64,000 bases of DNA from Bemisia tabaci. Its lineage: Eukaryota; Arthropoda; Insecta; Hemiptera; Aleyrodidae. The notes under the pieces are model-generated. The model saw only the letters and a list, made by a program, of their open reading frames with translations. It was not told the origin of the DNA and searched no databases. The stretch covers positions 28,631,131 to 28,695,130 of the forward strand of contig NC_092795.1 of the NCBI RefSeq assembly GCF_918797505.1. The letters are read 5' to 3'. Positions 14,001-26,400 of this stretch are shown piece after piece. A program made the position numbers and the translations under genes. The first letter of the stretch is position 1. Each line of letters begins with the position of its first letter.

Positions 14001-17000
14001 CACCAAAATGCCCCTCCTCACGGATTTTGAATTTAATGGTCTAAACCCCTTCAGGAGGTCCTAAAAACATGGTTTTGGGCAATTTTAACCTCCTGACCCC
14101 AACCACCCCCCCTCCAGCCCCGAAAAACCCATTTTTCGGGGAATTTTGGGGTATTTTCACGTTTTATTTCATATCTCCCGCGTTTTTCAATGAAAATGCA
14201 CCAAAATTTCACCAAATGTACATCAGGGCAATCACATTCTTGGGTAAAAAAATCAAATTTATCGAAATATATTTAGACTCCGAAAAAAATTCGTGAAAAT
14301 CGTAAATTTTCAATTTTTTTCAGATTTTAGCGGTTTTAAAAAAAATGAGGACACATACATTTTTTTTTATTGCCTTAAAATGTAGGTAATATACCCAGTT
14401 GTTACCAAAAAAAATTTCAAGCCTTCACGCGTGGTGCGTCCCACCGAAAAAATAGTTTTTTTGGCGCCAAAACGGTCAAAATGGCTCTTTTGGCAACGGT
14501 TTACTCGCACGCTATCAAGATAGTAACACTAAAATCTCTAATTTTTGGTTTCAATGTTTCAAGAAGCATGCCCTAGTATCGTCAGAAAAGGTTTCAAGTC
14601 GATCGAGTCCTTACGCCCCACGTAAAGTACCGGTTTTTGGCGCCAAAATGGTCAACATTCCTATTTCAGAAGAGGTTACTCGCCGTAGGGTGGCCCTTAT
14701 TTTTGACTTTACGGAATTTAAAGTGCAGAGCCCTGCAAATGGTTTCATTTGATGAGAAAATAACTGGGAAAAAATAACAATGGAGAAAAAAATATTTTAA
14801 AACGCGCCTCAAAGAGCCTAAAGTTCCGAGCGTGGCGTGCGAAGACGCGTTTTTTCGTCATTTTGCGAATTTTTTTTCTCCCGTTGAAATGTTTCTACGG
14901 CTTTGAAATTTTTGTAGGTAACATACTTTTTAGAGTACTTTACGAGAAAAATAATGAAATTTACCTCGCCCATCACACATCATGCGATTTCGTCGATTGT
15001 TCATAAACATTCTCCCGGCACAGTTTGCCTGAACGAGTTTTGGCAGCCAAACGAGGCCACTTTGAAGGGGAAATGGGGTATTTTAAAAGTAGCGAGGTAA
15101 ATGTTGTTATTTTTTTCGTGAATTACTATAAAATATGTGATACCTACTTCAGAAAATTTCAAAACCGAAGCAACAATTTAAAGGTGGAAAAAAGACACGC
15201 CGCGCGCCGTGCGGGTAGATTGTAAGGGAAAATCGGCAAAATCGCACGACATGGCCTCTTTGATGAGGTAAAAAGGGCATTTTAAATTGGGCGAGGTAAA
15301 TTTCATTATTTTTCTCGTAAAGTACTCTAAAAAGTATGTTACCTACAAAAATTTCAAAGCCGTAGAAACATTTCAACGGGAGAAAAAAAATTCGCAAAAT
15401 GACGAAAAAACGCGTCTTCGCACGCCACGCTCGGAACTTTAGGCTCTTTGAGGCGCGTTTTAAAATATTTTTTTCTCCATTGTTATTTTTTCCCAGTTAT
15501 TTTCTCATCAAATGAAACCATTTGCAGGGCTCTGCACTTTAAATTCCGTAAAGTCAAAAATAAGGGCCACCCTACGGCGAGTAACCTCTTCTGAAATAGG
15601 AATGTTGACCATTTTGGCGCCAAAAACCGGTACTTTACGTGGGGCGTAAGGACTCGATCGACTTGAAACCTTTTCTGACGATACTAGGGCATGCTTCTTG
15701 AAACATTGAAACCAAAAATTAGAGATTTTAGTGTTACTATCTTGATAGCGTGCGAGTAAACCGTTGCCAAAAGAGCCATTTTGACCGTTTTGGCGCCAAA
15801 AAAACTATTTTTTCGGTGGGACGCACCACGCGTGAAGGCTTGAAATTTTTTTTGGTAACAACTGGGTATATTACCTACATTTTAAGGCAATAAAAAAAAA
15901 TGTATGTGTCCTCATTTTTTTTAAAACCGCTAAAATCTGAAAAAAATTGAAAATTTACGATTTTCACGAATTTTTTTCGGAGTCTAAATATATTTCGATA
16001 AATTTGATTTTTTTACCCAAGAATGTGATTGCCCTGATGTACATTTGGTGAAATTTTGGTGCATTTTCATTGAAAAACGCGGGAGATATGAAATAAAACG
16101 TGAAAATACCCCAAAATTCCCCGAAAAATGGGTTTTTCGGGGCTGGAGGGGGGGTGGTTGGGGTCAGGAGGTTAAAATTGCCCAAAACCATGTTTTTAGG
16201 ACCTCCTGAAGGGGTTTAGACCATTAAATTCAAAATCCGTGAGGAGGGGCATTTTGGTGCCCTTATCCTGGGATACCTTTGAATGCCTGAATCAAGGGAA
16301 GAGTGACCCCCAGTTATTTCAAGACTGGCAGCCTCAGTGTCTCCATTTGGCAATAACAGTAGGTCAATGAGTCAGTACTTAAATTTGGCTTTGCTGCTTC
16401 AAATTGTGAAACACTTTGAGACTTTCCAGTACTTAATTTAATTTCAATTTTGCAACTGTTTCTCCAGATTAAGCTTACGTATATGTAGTTAAGTTCACAC
16501 AATACAGGAGAGTTTGAATCTCAATAAAAGCCTCAAGAGTTTATTACAATAAAATTTTTCAAGGAAACATTTCTTGAGAATCGACAAGAATTCCTCTCCT
16601 AGACCAGTTACTGACTTTCGCAGTAAAAAAAAGGCAGATGAACGATTATTTTTAAGTTTCTTAAATTCGGATCTGTTGGAAAATTTTATCAGACTGATAC
16701 GAGACACCACTTTTTTTGGCAAACACTAAAAAAAACTAGAGAAAGATTATAGTAGTGAGTTTCTTGGCCAAAACTATTTAAATATGAGATGCTCAAACCT
16801 TTTTCCAATAAAGTAAACACATGACATGCTAAGTTTTTACAATGATGTATTTTGTATCTGTTCACAATTTTCCTTTGAAATGTTTATGGAGGCCATCTTG
16901 TGTTTGTTTTTTTTCTTCCTAATATTTTTGTTGGAAATAGTTGATAGAACATAAGCCTCTCAATTTCAGGCATAATCTTGAGCTAACATTCTGCACCTGT

Positions 17001-18591
17001 TCATTTGCTTGGAGGCCACTTTCAGCAAAATAAAAAATTATTTCAATATCTCACCCGTATCAGGTTGTTTGGTAGTAGTGGTAGCGACAGTAGAGTCAAA
17101 AAGCTCTGACATTTCATTCTGATTTATTGTGATTGAGAGATCATTCAGGTACTTGGATGGTCGATGAGAATAAACATCAGAGTCATTGAGGAAACTGCTG
17201 GCCAGAGCTAGAGGAACAAACAAACGAGATATCTGATAAATGCAGTTGACTTTAAGTATGAAAGCTTAGAGCCTAATAAGTTTCATATCATTGAAAGCAC
17301 AAACCATAGCAAAGAGGATTTCGCAACTTGATAAGTGAAAAATGATTTGAGCTTTTTGTGGAAATGGATTTTTACCCTTCACTGGGTATACTTTGGCAAG
17401 TCCCATAATTTGGCGTACCGTGACATTTGGACTACAACATATAATTCTGCTCTTATGACTTGATAGTGATGGGTTTTAATTCATCAATACCTATGAACTA
17501 TCATAAACTGTAACCTATTTCTACATTATTTTTTACGTTTTTCTTCTCTTTTATTTATTATTAAATTAACCAAAGTTAAAGCTTCAAATTTTTGAGGATA
17601 AAGTACAAGAATTTATATTAAAGGCGTGTTCAGCATCACGATGCTGAACGGAATGCTCCGGGATCAGAGCATTTCAAAGGCAAACAAGCACCGGATATAT
17701 GACGCTATCGTTAAAAGTACCGTGCTCTATAGTAGTGAAGTGTGGCCCTTGACAAAGAGAACGCAAGAAATGTTGAGGGCAACTGAAATGGATTTTTGGC
17801 AGCTATCTGCCGGCATTCGAGACGGAATCATGTCCATAATGAAAGAATTCGCCAGGTGATGAAGGTTGAAAAAGATATCGTGCACGACGTAATGTCCAGG
17901 TAGTTATGCTGGTATGGACATTTGCAAAGAATGTCGGAGGGGAGGTTGCCCAAACAAGTTTTGGATTGGGTACCTCCTAGGAAGAGGCGACAGGGATGTC
18001 CCGTAAAGGGGTGGCGGCAGGGCGTTGACGAAGAGATGTTGCCCTGTCAGTTGCCCGAGTAACCTCTGGGAGGATAGGCATATGTGGCGTTTGGGTGTCG
18101 CAGAACGCCAAAGTGCGTTGTAGGAGCGACTTTATCTATATATGTTCAAAAGGGCATTCATTTTTAAATTTGAGTATTGAAACAAATAAATTTGTCAGAA
18201 AAGGAGGTGTGAGTTGTGCTGATAGAATTTTTTGAAAAAACTCTTTCCACTTTTACACAAGAGTACATGAATGTTTCTAGGCCTCTGAATTTTTCAAAGA
18301 GACATTTTTTGCAGATGTGTGCTGCATTCTATTAATACGTAGGACAATTTCTAAGGGAAGAATTCTAGTGAGAATTATCTTGATGTGGAAATGCCTAGAC
18401 CTGACTTCGTAAAAATGGAGGTTCTTTTTTCTATACCTACAACTATTGGTTTCAAATCTTCATTACCTATACTCATTTTTATAATTACCTTTTTCCCGAC
18501 GAGCATGGCTGGCTTGGACACTTGATGGTAACGAACTTAAGGTGTCATCAAGTCCTCGAAAAGAGGACTTGAAAAGGCTACTGGAATTCAT
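747..18591 (-). CDS. Nup107: Nuclear pore complex protein Nup107 (3' end off window)
   Basis: Scaffold nucleoporin of the Y-shaped (Nup107-160) complex, acting at the nuclear envelope. Coding exons, 5' to 3': 18591-18489, 17207-17055, 13840-13695, 12474-12304, 11469-11344, 10383-10285, 9565-9369, 8455-8222, 7485-7215, 5852-5656, 5142-4950, 4159-4025, 2689-2516, 881-747. All join in phase and give 778 codons. Landmarks seen are LDPDAPARQKKPL in the sixth exon, GQPWRAA near residue 296, LPVCKQWEDLLWAY near 367, RLKESD and DWIVF in the eleventh exon, DGGW at 747-750 and HQMAALRKLCIP near 766. The human protein is about 925 aa; roughly 70 C-terminal residues are missing because the last exon(s) lie beyond base 1. 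The exon ending at 7215 uses a weak donor (GTTCGT), but exon phase and spacing to the next block support it. The start follows an acceptor only 4 nt upstream of the ATG, so the 5' UTR is spliced. The large intron 13841-17054 holds a 2.28-kb palindrome. Identity is very secure; individual borders are good but unverified. Confidence 0.93.
4265..4604. repeat. 340-bp palindromic element in a Nup107 intron
   Basis: Almost the whole segment is self-complementary about 4434. Arms begin AATAAAGAAGGAGATTTAAT, and the tip is the hairpin around CGTAACTACTCAGTGGTTACG. An 11-base direct repeat, GTAAACAATAG, occurs at 4254-4264 and 4637-4647 and may be a target duplication. Each arm contains a CTGAAAATGAGC...GCTCGAAA-like block that resembles the 3' ends of Penelope-like elements. 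Confidence 0.8.
6339..6592. repeat. Inverted-repeat element in a Nup107 intron
   Basis: Arms CGACGGTGTAAGTCGGCAGT...CTCGTTTGCG (6339-6375) and its near-complement at 6554-6592 enclose about 180 bases. The word AGTATGACAGGAAGTCTGCAA recurs near 10735 (and inverted near 55720), which marks a dispersed family. Confidence 0.65.
11707..11944. mobile_element. GATTACATTT MITE, older copy
   Basis: GACTACATTTGGCGATGAGG left and CCAGAGATAGTTGTTTCTTC...TTTAATC right resemble the copy at 53386, with a longer, diverged interior. It lies in a Nup107 intron. Confidence 0.5.
12880..13520 (-). pseudogene. LINE 3' fragment, degraded
   Basis: Minus-strand reading shows MLRALEIDFSRRSAGIARKD and YGHMSRMTEEKLPKKI, homologous to the fragment at 17626 but with several stops. 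It appears interrupted by unrelated sequence at about 13130-13350. It lies in a Nup107 intron. Confidence 0.7.
13989..16271. mobile_element. 2.28-kb near-perfect palindromic (foldback) element
   Basis: The two arms, 13989-14970 and 15290-16271, are reverse complements with no difference at any point checked. Coordinates mirror about 15130, and the 75-codon frames at 14069 (+) and 15964 (-) are identical. The loop is 319 bases. Outer ends read CCAGGATAAGGGCACC and continue imperfectly as AAAGGTGT / CAAAGGTATC, so the element may start a few bases further out. No transposase is visible; the 75-codon frames look non-coding. It sits in the Nup107 intron between the exons at 13840 and 17055. The class of transposon is unknown. 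Confidence 0.9.
17626..18140 (+). pseudogene. LINE 3' fragment, reverse-transcriptase C-terminus
   Basis: The frame reads RIYDAIVKSTVLYSSEVWPLT and MLRATEMDFWQLSAG, typical of the end of a non-LTR retrotransposon polymerase. After a frameshift and a stop it continues as WYGHLQRMSEGRLPKQ and RRQGCPVKGWRQG. The 3' tail ends in a TA-rich run. The copy is 5'-truncated and broken. It lies in the Nup107 intron, antisense to that gene. Confidence 0.85.
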
Positions 18592-18925
18592 TATCCTATG
18601 AGAATGAAAACAAACACAAGGTTAGAAGCATAAATCAAGGTACTGAAATAGGGTGGAGTCGGATGGTACCCAAACGGCTAGGAAGGCCTTCCGCTACCCT
18701 TATATGATGGATTGCTTGAAAATTGGTCAATTACAATTATAACACTTTGAAATTAGTTTCTGAAAGCTGATATAAAGCACATGCTTGACAAAACATTTAA
18801 TTTACTGTTGTTGAAGATATGCAATCATTATATACTTGAGTTGGCATCAAATCAGTTGGGTGACTTTTAGAATGTGACGGGATACATCCTCCTCATTTCA
18901 GCACAGCGACTAAATTAGAGAATTT

Positions 18926-18983
18926 CTGGCTTTCTTTGTTACTGAAATTTTATGCCATGAATTTCAATAACAAAGAAAGCCAG
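18926..18983. repeat. 24-bp stem hairpin in the Nup107 5' intron
   Basis: CTGGCTTTCTTTGTTACTGA pairs with the complement TTCAATAACAAAGAAAGCCAG across a 10-base loop, with a single mismatch. Its size is compatible with a small-RNA precursor or with a tiny MITE. Confidence 0.7.
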
Positions 18984-19666
18984 GGTGCTCTTAAGTAACT
19001 GTATGATTGTTATTATACTGGCGAGTTCAACGTTAAAATTAGAGAATCAGGATGATTAATTCACTCTCGTAATTTAGAGGTAAATTAATTTCATGGGTCC
19101 AATCTCTCCTTGATATGACGAATGGATTAGTGGTTTTCCATGAACGAGGCAGTGATAAATAAGCTTATTAACGCAACATCAGACAACACACTGACACCCT
19201 CAGCTCACATTAGATGGCCAATATAAAAAGTACGTACAAGAGCTAACAAAATAGATGTTCTTTCAGATTGCACTGACTGCCAAACTAGATTCGGCTAAAC
19301 AGCATCTGCTGAAAATGAGTATTGGATGACAGGATGCATTTAGATACTAGATTTCATTCAAGTCACAACTACGGAGGTATTCAAAAAACAGGCTCAACAT
19401 TTTGTACAGATCAAATCTGCTTAATAGATTTCAGAATGGGAGCAGACATGTGCTGACAGAATGTTATTTGCAACGCTCAAGTAAACGAAACACTGTGATC
19501 TCCATCGACATTACTTCACGATTCAGCAGGACAAATTTTGAGGTCTGGAGCTAATGCCAAACAAGAAATAAGATCATGATCTCTCTTTATTTGAGACAAA
19601 TCATAGACAAATTAAGTATAATTATGTGAAAAGAGTTTGATATGCTTCTTGGTACATTTTACTTAC

Positions 19667-19724
19667 TTCAATAGGACAGCATGAAGAACTAGGTTGAAGA
19701 AATGGAGAAAATTTTACTTCACGA
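19667..19724 (-). other. Possible non-coding 5' exon of Nup107
   Basis: The first coding exon of Nup107 begins at an acceptor (CATAG) four bases before the ATG, so an upstream non-coding exon is needed. This 58-base segment is flanked on the minus strand by a pyrimidine-rich TTTATTTCAG acceptor and a consensus GTAAGT donor. It contains a four-codon upstream ORF (ATG at about 19682). Because it has an acceptor of its own, another exon or the promoter must lie further right. This is inferred from splice signals only. Confidence 0.35.
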
Positions 19725-21996
19725 CTGAAATAAAGTAAGTGAATACCATTAATTATTGACAGAACTGTAAGCACTTAATTACGAAGCAGATAATAACAGT
19801 ATTACATTATAATCCTAGATTTGAGAGCGAGTAGGGAGTAAAAAATTAAAGCCGAGGGCGAAATGCTGATAAATTAGACCAACAGGAAAACTTAACCTCA
19901 AAAAAATAACCGGTAAAATAACTGATGAGTGATGTCGTTCGAGAGTTGAGTTAGTTTTGCCGCGAAATTTGAATTTCTTCCGGCACCTCCTGCGGGCGTG
20001 CATGCTTTAGAGGAAGGGAGGGATTTGCTGAGAAGAGGCAACATTTACAACTTAAAGGGCGAGCAGGGCGAAACTTGAAAAGAATTCTCAAAACTTCATC
20101 AAAATAGATAACTGACCCTAATTTTAATCAACATGTCGACAAAATTTAATTAACAAGCCCTCCCTCCTGCCTTCTTCAAATGACAGCGTGGCCCCCAGGG
20201 CAAAAATCTCCGAACGATGCTTCTGCCCTCCATTATGATTTTTCCACAGGATTCCTCGTAAAAAAAGAAATGAGAACAAAATTATATGTTGGAAATTAAA
20301 TTGAAATCTTCTTCTTCTTCGGTTTGTTTACTAGCTTATATTCCAGATGTAGAACCTACAGCCATCTATAGACAAAATTTCAAACTTGGTACTAATGAAA
20401 ATGTATGGGTAAGGACATTTCCTTACCCATACATTTTCATTAGTACCAAGTTTAATAGGAGGTAGAGTATTTTGTTTATTCTAGCCATCACTATTTTCAC
20501 GCTTAGAGACCCTTCTAAGCGACTTCCTATACCGACTTCCTATGAATTGAAGTCAATGTACACAATTTGTACACGTGTATTTATTGTTTAATGTTCACTC
20601 ATTACGTCATTGCTTAAAAACCTTTCGAATATTCTGTGAAAATTTCAAAGAATGGCGTTGGATTATTCTACTTTAATAAATAAAATGGAGATTTTAAAAC
20701 ATTATAAACAAGATACCAACGCTTTCCTGCATATATGTAAATACCAAGAAAAATCTAGTGATCATGAAAAAAGTTTCTAGGTAACCATATTGAGCAGAAG
20801 CAAGGTACCTACTATGAGTCCCAAGAATTGAATACGTAATACTGAGGGCAATGAGGTTGCTACGATGTTTTTCCTTAATAAAAATGCAAAACCAGGGAAA
20901 ACGCAGTCACGATACATTAGCTTAGGACTGGAGGATAGGAAATATTATCTTTGTTGTTGGAATGCAAATAAAATAAATCAGTCAACAATAAATCAGTAAA
21001 TCATAAGTAAAAAAAACTCACAATTTTATTTTATAGATTTGAGCAGAAAATAAAAAAACAACAAGATAAAAGTTACTTAAATACAACAAGAAAAATTTGT
21101 TTGTTTGTTTGTGCTGATCTAATAGACAACAAAAGCAGCATTTTCAGCTAAAAATGAAAACAGTTGGATGTTGATTCTTGATTAAATGTGCTATAATGAT
21201 AGATAAGTAAAATTTCATCAGCATGCGTTGGAGTAGCTACAACAAATCATAGGTAGCAAACTATATCTGTATTCTTTTTAAGAGCATTGAGTCCCTAATT
21301 TTTTCTTCATAGTAAAATCTTTCTTTTTACTGCTTTTTACAAGTAAAATACAAACTTCACTAACAGACTGATTGTACATTTAAGTAGCTGGGCAACAGAA
21401 ACACATTTTCGGTACATATTTTAAAAATCAAATGAATAAAAGTACTCATTTTTATTTATTATAAATATTGCAAGTTCTTATATGTGCTTATATTTTCTTG
21501 CGTTCTCCGGGCAAAAATCATGTAGAATATTAATTTCTTACTAGAATTTGGGCAACATGACTAGGTAAGGATATGAGAAATATACATCAATGTGCTGGAG
21601 TACTAAAAAATACTGTTTGACTTTGAGAGGTCTGCGGTGAAAGGCAATTGTTTTCTAATTGTTTGTTGAAAGAAAAAAATGATCAGATCCAGTTGAAAGA
21701 TGGTTATTTCTGCTTCCAAGAAAGGTTTTGAATGAGTATCTACATTTATAATGAAAAATAATAATAAAAATAGATTTAAAGCTCTTCTTGGAAACATTCA
21801 AGCTTAGATTAAGATCAAATTCTAAATCTACCTCTTCAACTTGTAAAGTAAAATATTCTTGCACTCTCAAGAAAAATTTTGTTTTTTCTGAGTGTGGAGA
21901 TCTTTTTTAATGACCACATCTTTGATGCTACAGGTACAAAGAGGATAATATGTATTAAGCACTCAGTAAACACAATTAGGAACAAAAGCGCACCGG
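19725..21996. other. Spacer between Nup107 and RTN4IP1
   Basis: Apart from the 34-bp perfect hairpin, a TTTG-type run near 21101 and TCT repeats near 20310, nothing is recognised. The Nup107 promoter probably lies in its left part. Confidence 0.5.
20382..20453. repeat. Perfect 34-bp hairpin with 4-base loop
   Basis: The arms 20382-20415 and 20420-20453 are exact complements around CATT. It lies between the Nup107 5' side and the RTN4IP1 3' end. Without flanking duplications it cannot be assigned to a transposon family. Confidence 0.85.
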
Positions 21997-22002
21997 TTTA
22001 AT
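21997..22002 (-). terminator. Candidate ATTAAA poly(A) signal of RTN4IP1
   Basis: ATTAAA reads on the minus strand about 30 bases after the RTN4IP1 stop codon. Such a short 3' UTR is possible. The surrounding sequence is AT-rich, so chance occurrence is likely enough to keep confidence low. Confidence 0.3.
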
Positions 22003-22030
22003 AGTTTGAAGATGTGCACGAGGGGTTCGG

Positions 22031-23448
22031 TTACTTTTCATCCTCCATTTTCACAACCACTTTGCCCCTCAAATGGCCATCTTTAACTGTTTGATAAGCC
22101 TCTTTCAGTTCTTGGAAGCCAAACTCCTTGTGAATGATGGATTTCATCTGCGGGAGAAGAACACAAAATTTTAAGTATTAGAGAACAGGTGACAAGTTTA
22201 AAAAAGTCAAAATTGAGACACTGGAAAAATATCTTTGAGTGAACTCTTAATTTGTATAAAACATGCAGGCCCGCCACAAGGGGGGGGATACTGGGTCCTT
22301 GGTACCGGGGCCCGGGCCCTGGAGGGGCCCGTGGCGCAGGTGACAAACCACTACGAATTCATGTGTAACCCTTGTCTCGTAGGGAAAAGTGAGAAAATTA
22401 CCCTAAAAATTCCGCAAAAGGTGAATAAAGTTTCAAAAACACGCTAGGGCACTATAAAATTTTTCTTACTTTTTTAGAGATTTTCAAGATTTTGAGTATA
22501 TGTAGAATGATATTTTTAGTAACTGCGTTTCATTTTCTTCCGTTGTCGGATGCTAAGAGCCTCCTGTCTGGGCATCCTCGACTTCAATGGCTCAACTCCC
22601 TTGTCATAGACGTACGGAAGGGGAGTCCAGGGGGGCCCGGCTCCCCATAGAATTGAAAATTATCATCTGGCCCCTCAAAAAAAAATTTATAGATGTTTTG
22701 AATGCAACAATTCGAAAGTTTTTGGTGCTGAAAGTAAACAAAGAGGCGTAATTATTCTGCAGAAATTGATGGAAAATCTCCATCATAAGAGCTTCATAAT
22801 GCGTCCAAATAGATTTAAAATTTCAAAAATTTCCCGGGGGAGGCCCCCCGGACCCCCCCCCCCCCCCCCCGTGCTAGGGGCCCGGGCCAGAAAATTGGTA
22901 CCAGGGCCCGAGATGGGATGTGGCGGGGCTGAAAACATGCAATATATATTTGTATATAGTAGGATTGAAAGGTTGGCTGCTTGTTCAAATTTTAGGACAA
23001 CGGGTTACATTAAAATTATTTTCCTATTATTTTTTAAGCCAAGAGCATACTCATCAATTTTTTCGGCAGATTTCATTACACCCTGTTTCATATTGTACTT
23101 GGTCTCCTACATAGTTGGTGCATTACTCGGTAGAGACCACTGCAGGCAATTTTTACTCAAAAGTCCTAATTTGATTTCTACTGTTGATGTCTCGACAATT
23201 TAAAAACAGGTCTTAAGAATCTTGAGATAAGGAGGTGAAGGCACTCTAGACGCACTGTCTGTTAAATATAGAGAAAGAAAGAACTCATATATTTTAAAGA
23301 AAAAATTCTTAAAAAATCTGTCAAAGTTCGAAAACCCTTTTTGTTTTAAATTTAAGTAAAAATGCCACTTTGAACTTTAACAAGTTTATTATCTTGTAAT
23401 TTCAGTAAATTTTAACAACAATTTTACATCAACACTACTTAAAATTTT

Positions 23449-23491
<43 letters not shown>

Positions 23492-26400
23492 TTGCAAAAT
23501 GTACGGTTCATTTGTGTTCAGCATCACTAGGGATTTTTAGAACATGAAAAATTTGTATGCCACTTAATTTTTCATTTATTGAAATTTCACTTGGAGCTTA
23601 CTTAAAAATGGCAAAAAGGGTTTTGTACGCATGCGTTTCAACAACTTTTTTACGTTTTTAAAGTCTAAATCTTAATGTCAATGCTACTTAAGAGGAAGAG
23701 TCATGGTCTTGCAGACATCAGACATACTGAATTTTGCTACAGCTCCGCAACCTCCTATAATACCAGTTAAATAAGTCAGAACATTCCTACACAAACTTAC
23801 CTTTTCTGTTTCCAATAGATGCGCAATCTCCTTGACACCTTGATTCAAAGGCATGAAGAATCCCCAACGAACAGTGCTTCCTTTGAATAGATTGGGTAGA
23901 TTGTTGGCCAAAAGGCTGAAGCCGTTTAGAATCATCCCATTGATAACACCATTTTCATCAATGTTGCGTAACAAAGGTGACTTCAAGGTAATAAATTTGG
24001 CTAAGGACCATTCTTTCAGTAGGGGCAAGTAGTTGGGTATTTCTGACTCCGGAATACCAGCTGCATCAAGAATGATATCGTACCTAGAAATTAAGATACG
24101 AAATTGTATTGCAGGGCAAATTGTATCATTTTAAAAAAAAAAATCAAAGGAAAAAATTGTGAGGTTGACATGAATAATCTTCAGTTTTTTTGCGACATCA
24201 AATGGGACCAACCTCTCGTGAATTAAAGCACATTTTAACCATTATTAAATCAACGTTGCTTAACTGAAAACAAATATTTTTCATGGATGCATCTTTTAAA
24301 GTACGTAACAAGGTGGAGAAACGGTGCTGGGTCCACACCATTTTGCGGGGAAAACAAAGCTAAGAAAATGGCGCGGCGAAATGGTGTGGACCCAGCACCA
24401 TTTCCCCACCTTGTTACATACAGTTCGGGCCACTTCTAAGTGTTTTTTTTTTTTTCTTTTAAAGTACTTTTCCTGTACACAAAGATGATTTTATTTAGAT
24501 CTTTAGGAGGAAATGTATTGACTTACTTTCCAACAGATTGCAAGACAGAAATAAGTTCCGAAGCATTGGATGAGTAGTCGATGACAACATCTGCTTTAAG
24601 AGACTGTACCAAGGGAACTGCGTCTGCTGCACACGTGGCAACCACCTACAACAGGATATTGCTTACTTAATCCGATTATCGTGAGTTACATACATTATGA
24701 CCGTCCACAGGAAAGAGGATTAGGGGGATGGAAAACTGAAAATTGGGATACTGGCTCCATTGGTTAGAGGTGTGCTTTTTCAAAATTATGGCGTAAACAA
24801 CACCCTAGAAGTCAACAAAACCATACATATGATTGATTGAAATTAATACTTAACGAAACAAAGCTTTTTGGGGCTGCTCTTAGGTTATTACTCATCATTA
24901 TCATTGTGTTAAATTCTGACTCATCAATATTTTGTGTTGAATTCTGCACCATTTTCCTTTTAACTTAGAGGAATTATCCCTGAAGAAGAAATATTTCAGA
25001 AAGAAAAAACATGTCTAGTTACGAATTTCACATTACAGAAGCTAATGATTAAGATAAAATAATTGATACCAAGTGAAAAATTGGTGAGAAAAAGTTATTT
25101 CCTCACTCCTGAAAAAAATTTCTGATTATACTCTCTTGAATGAGTAGAAAATAAGATGAAATTTTTGAGCGCCACAATCATGATTCGCATTTTCATAGTT
25201 GTCATTTTGTAATGATGCTATAAGTCTGCAAAACAAATCAGAGCTAAGTTGATCAGATACCTGTGCATCCCATGCTTTCAACAACTGAATCGCCGCAGAG
25301 CCAACACCTCCTGCACCGCCAATGACAAGTACAACCTTGTTCTTTGGTGGAATTATTGCCAAGTCACCAGTTACCTTCAGCGCAGACCATGCTGTCAGAC
25401 CAGTATACAAAGTTGAGCCTGCTTCAATTGGTTTTATATTTTCTGGAAGTTTATGAACCTGAGGGCAAAATTTTAAAGTCAGCGAGGGGACAAAGAATTG
25501 TGATGAAAATTTCAAGATTGCACCTTAATAGAAAAGCTCTTTAGAGGAGGAACAGAGAGCTCTTTTTTTACTCTTTTAAAATTTAAGTTTTAGTCCCATT
25601 TCAGTTAGCAAAAGCACCCACTTTTTAAATGAAAATTCTGGACCAGATTTAATCCAGTTGGTAAAAACTGAAAAATATGGTTGAAAGGCTAAGAATTTCA
25701 TTTGGACTACTTCAAACAACAAAAAATTAATGTTTTTCACTGAGAACTGAGATAGTTTCTTACATGCCTTGGAAGATTGATTTGAATTTCAAGTTTTCAT
25801 TTTATGCTTTCATGCCCATGAAACCTTCAATAACTTTTTTGGACTCTCCTGGTGGCTACTACGTACCCCAGAGTAAGCGATAAGTAATCTTAGAACCTTC
25901 TCTTGTGACAATTCATTTATTGATTGCAAAAATGGTGTAGTTTGCCAACTACAATACAAAGAAGGATGAGCAAACAATGCATAGCTTCTTAGAATAACTT
26001 ACTAAACACTTATGCGCAGTGACAAATTCTGCATGACAACCACTTTCATGAGGTTGAGTAACTCCAAAAACTTCATCTCCAATTTGAAACTCAGAGCCAA
26101 CTTTGTCTCCTTTAGCAATTATAGTGCCTGAAAAGTCCCTGCCCAGAGTCAAAGGAAACTCAACAATTGGCTCACAGCTACCAGCTTCTGTTTGGCGAAT
26201 CTTGTTCAGCAGAATTGCTCCGTAACCATCTGAAACGAAAATTGGAAAGAATTTTGGGTTAAAATAAAAAATTTGAATTATAGACAAACAGCACCATGTT
26301 ATGATGTAATAATTGCTTGGTACAATGATACCCAATCAAAGTGAGAATTGGGACCAATTTTTGCCACCTCCTTTCTGAATCTGTGAATGAATTCTTTTAA

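Noticed and set aside
14069..14296. 75-codon frame, present identically at 15964-16191 on the other strand
   Set aside because: The duplication is explained by the palindrome. The frame is of low complexity and has no family features.
22766..23203. 145-codon plus-strand frame
   Set aside because: It runs out of the hAT-like element, through its C20 tract, into intron sequence. No protein features.
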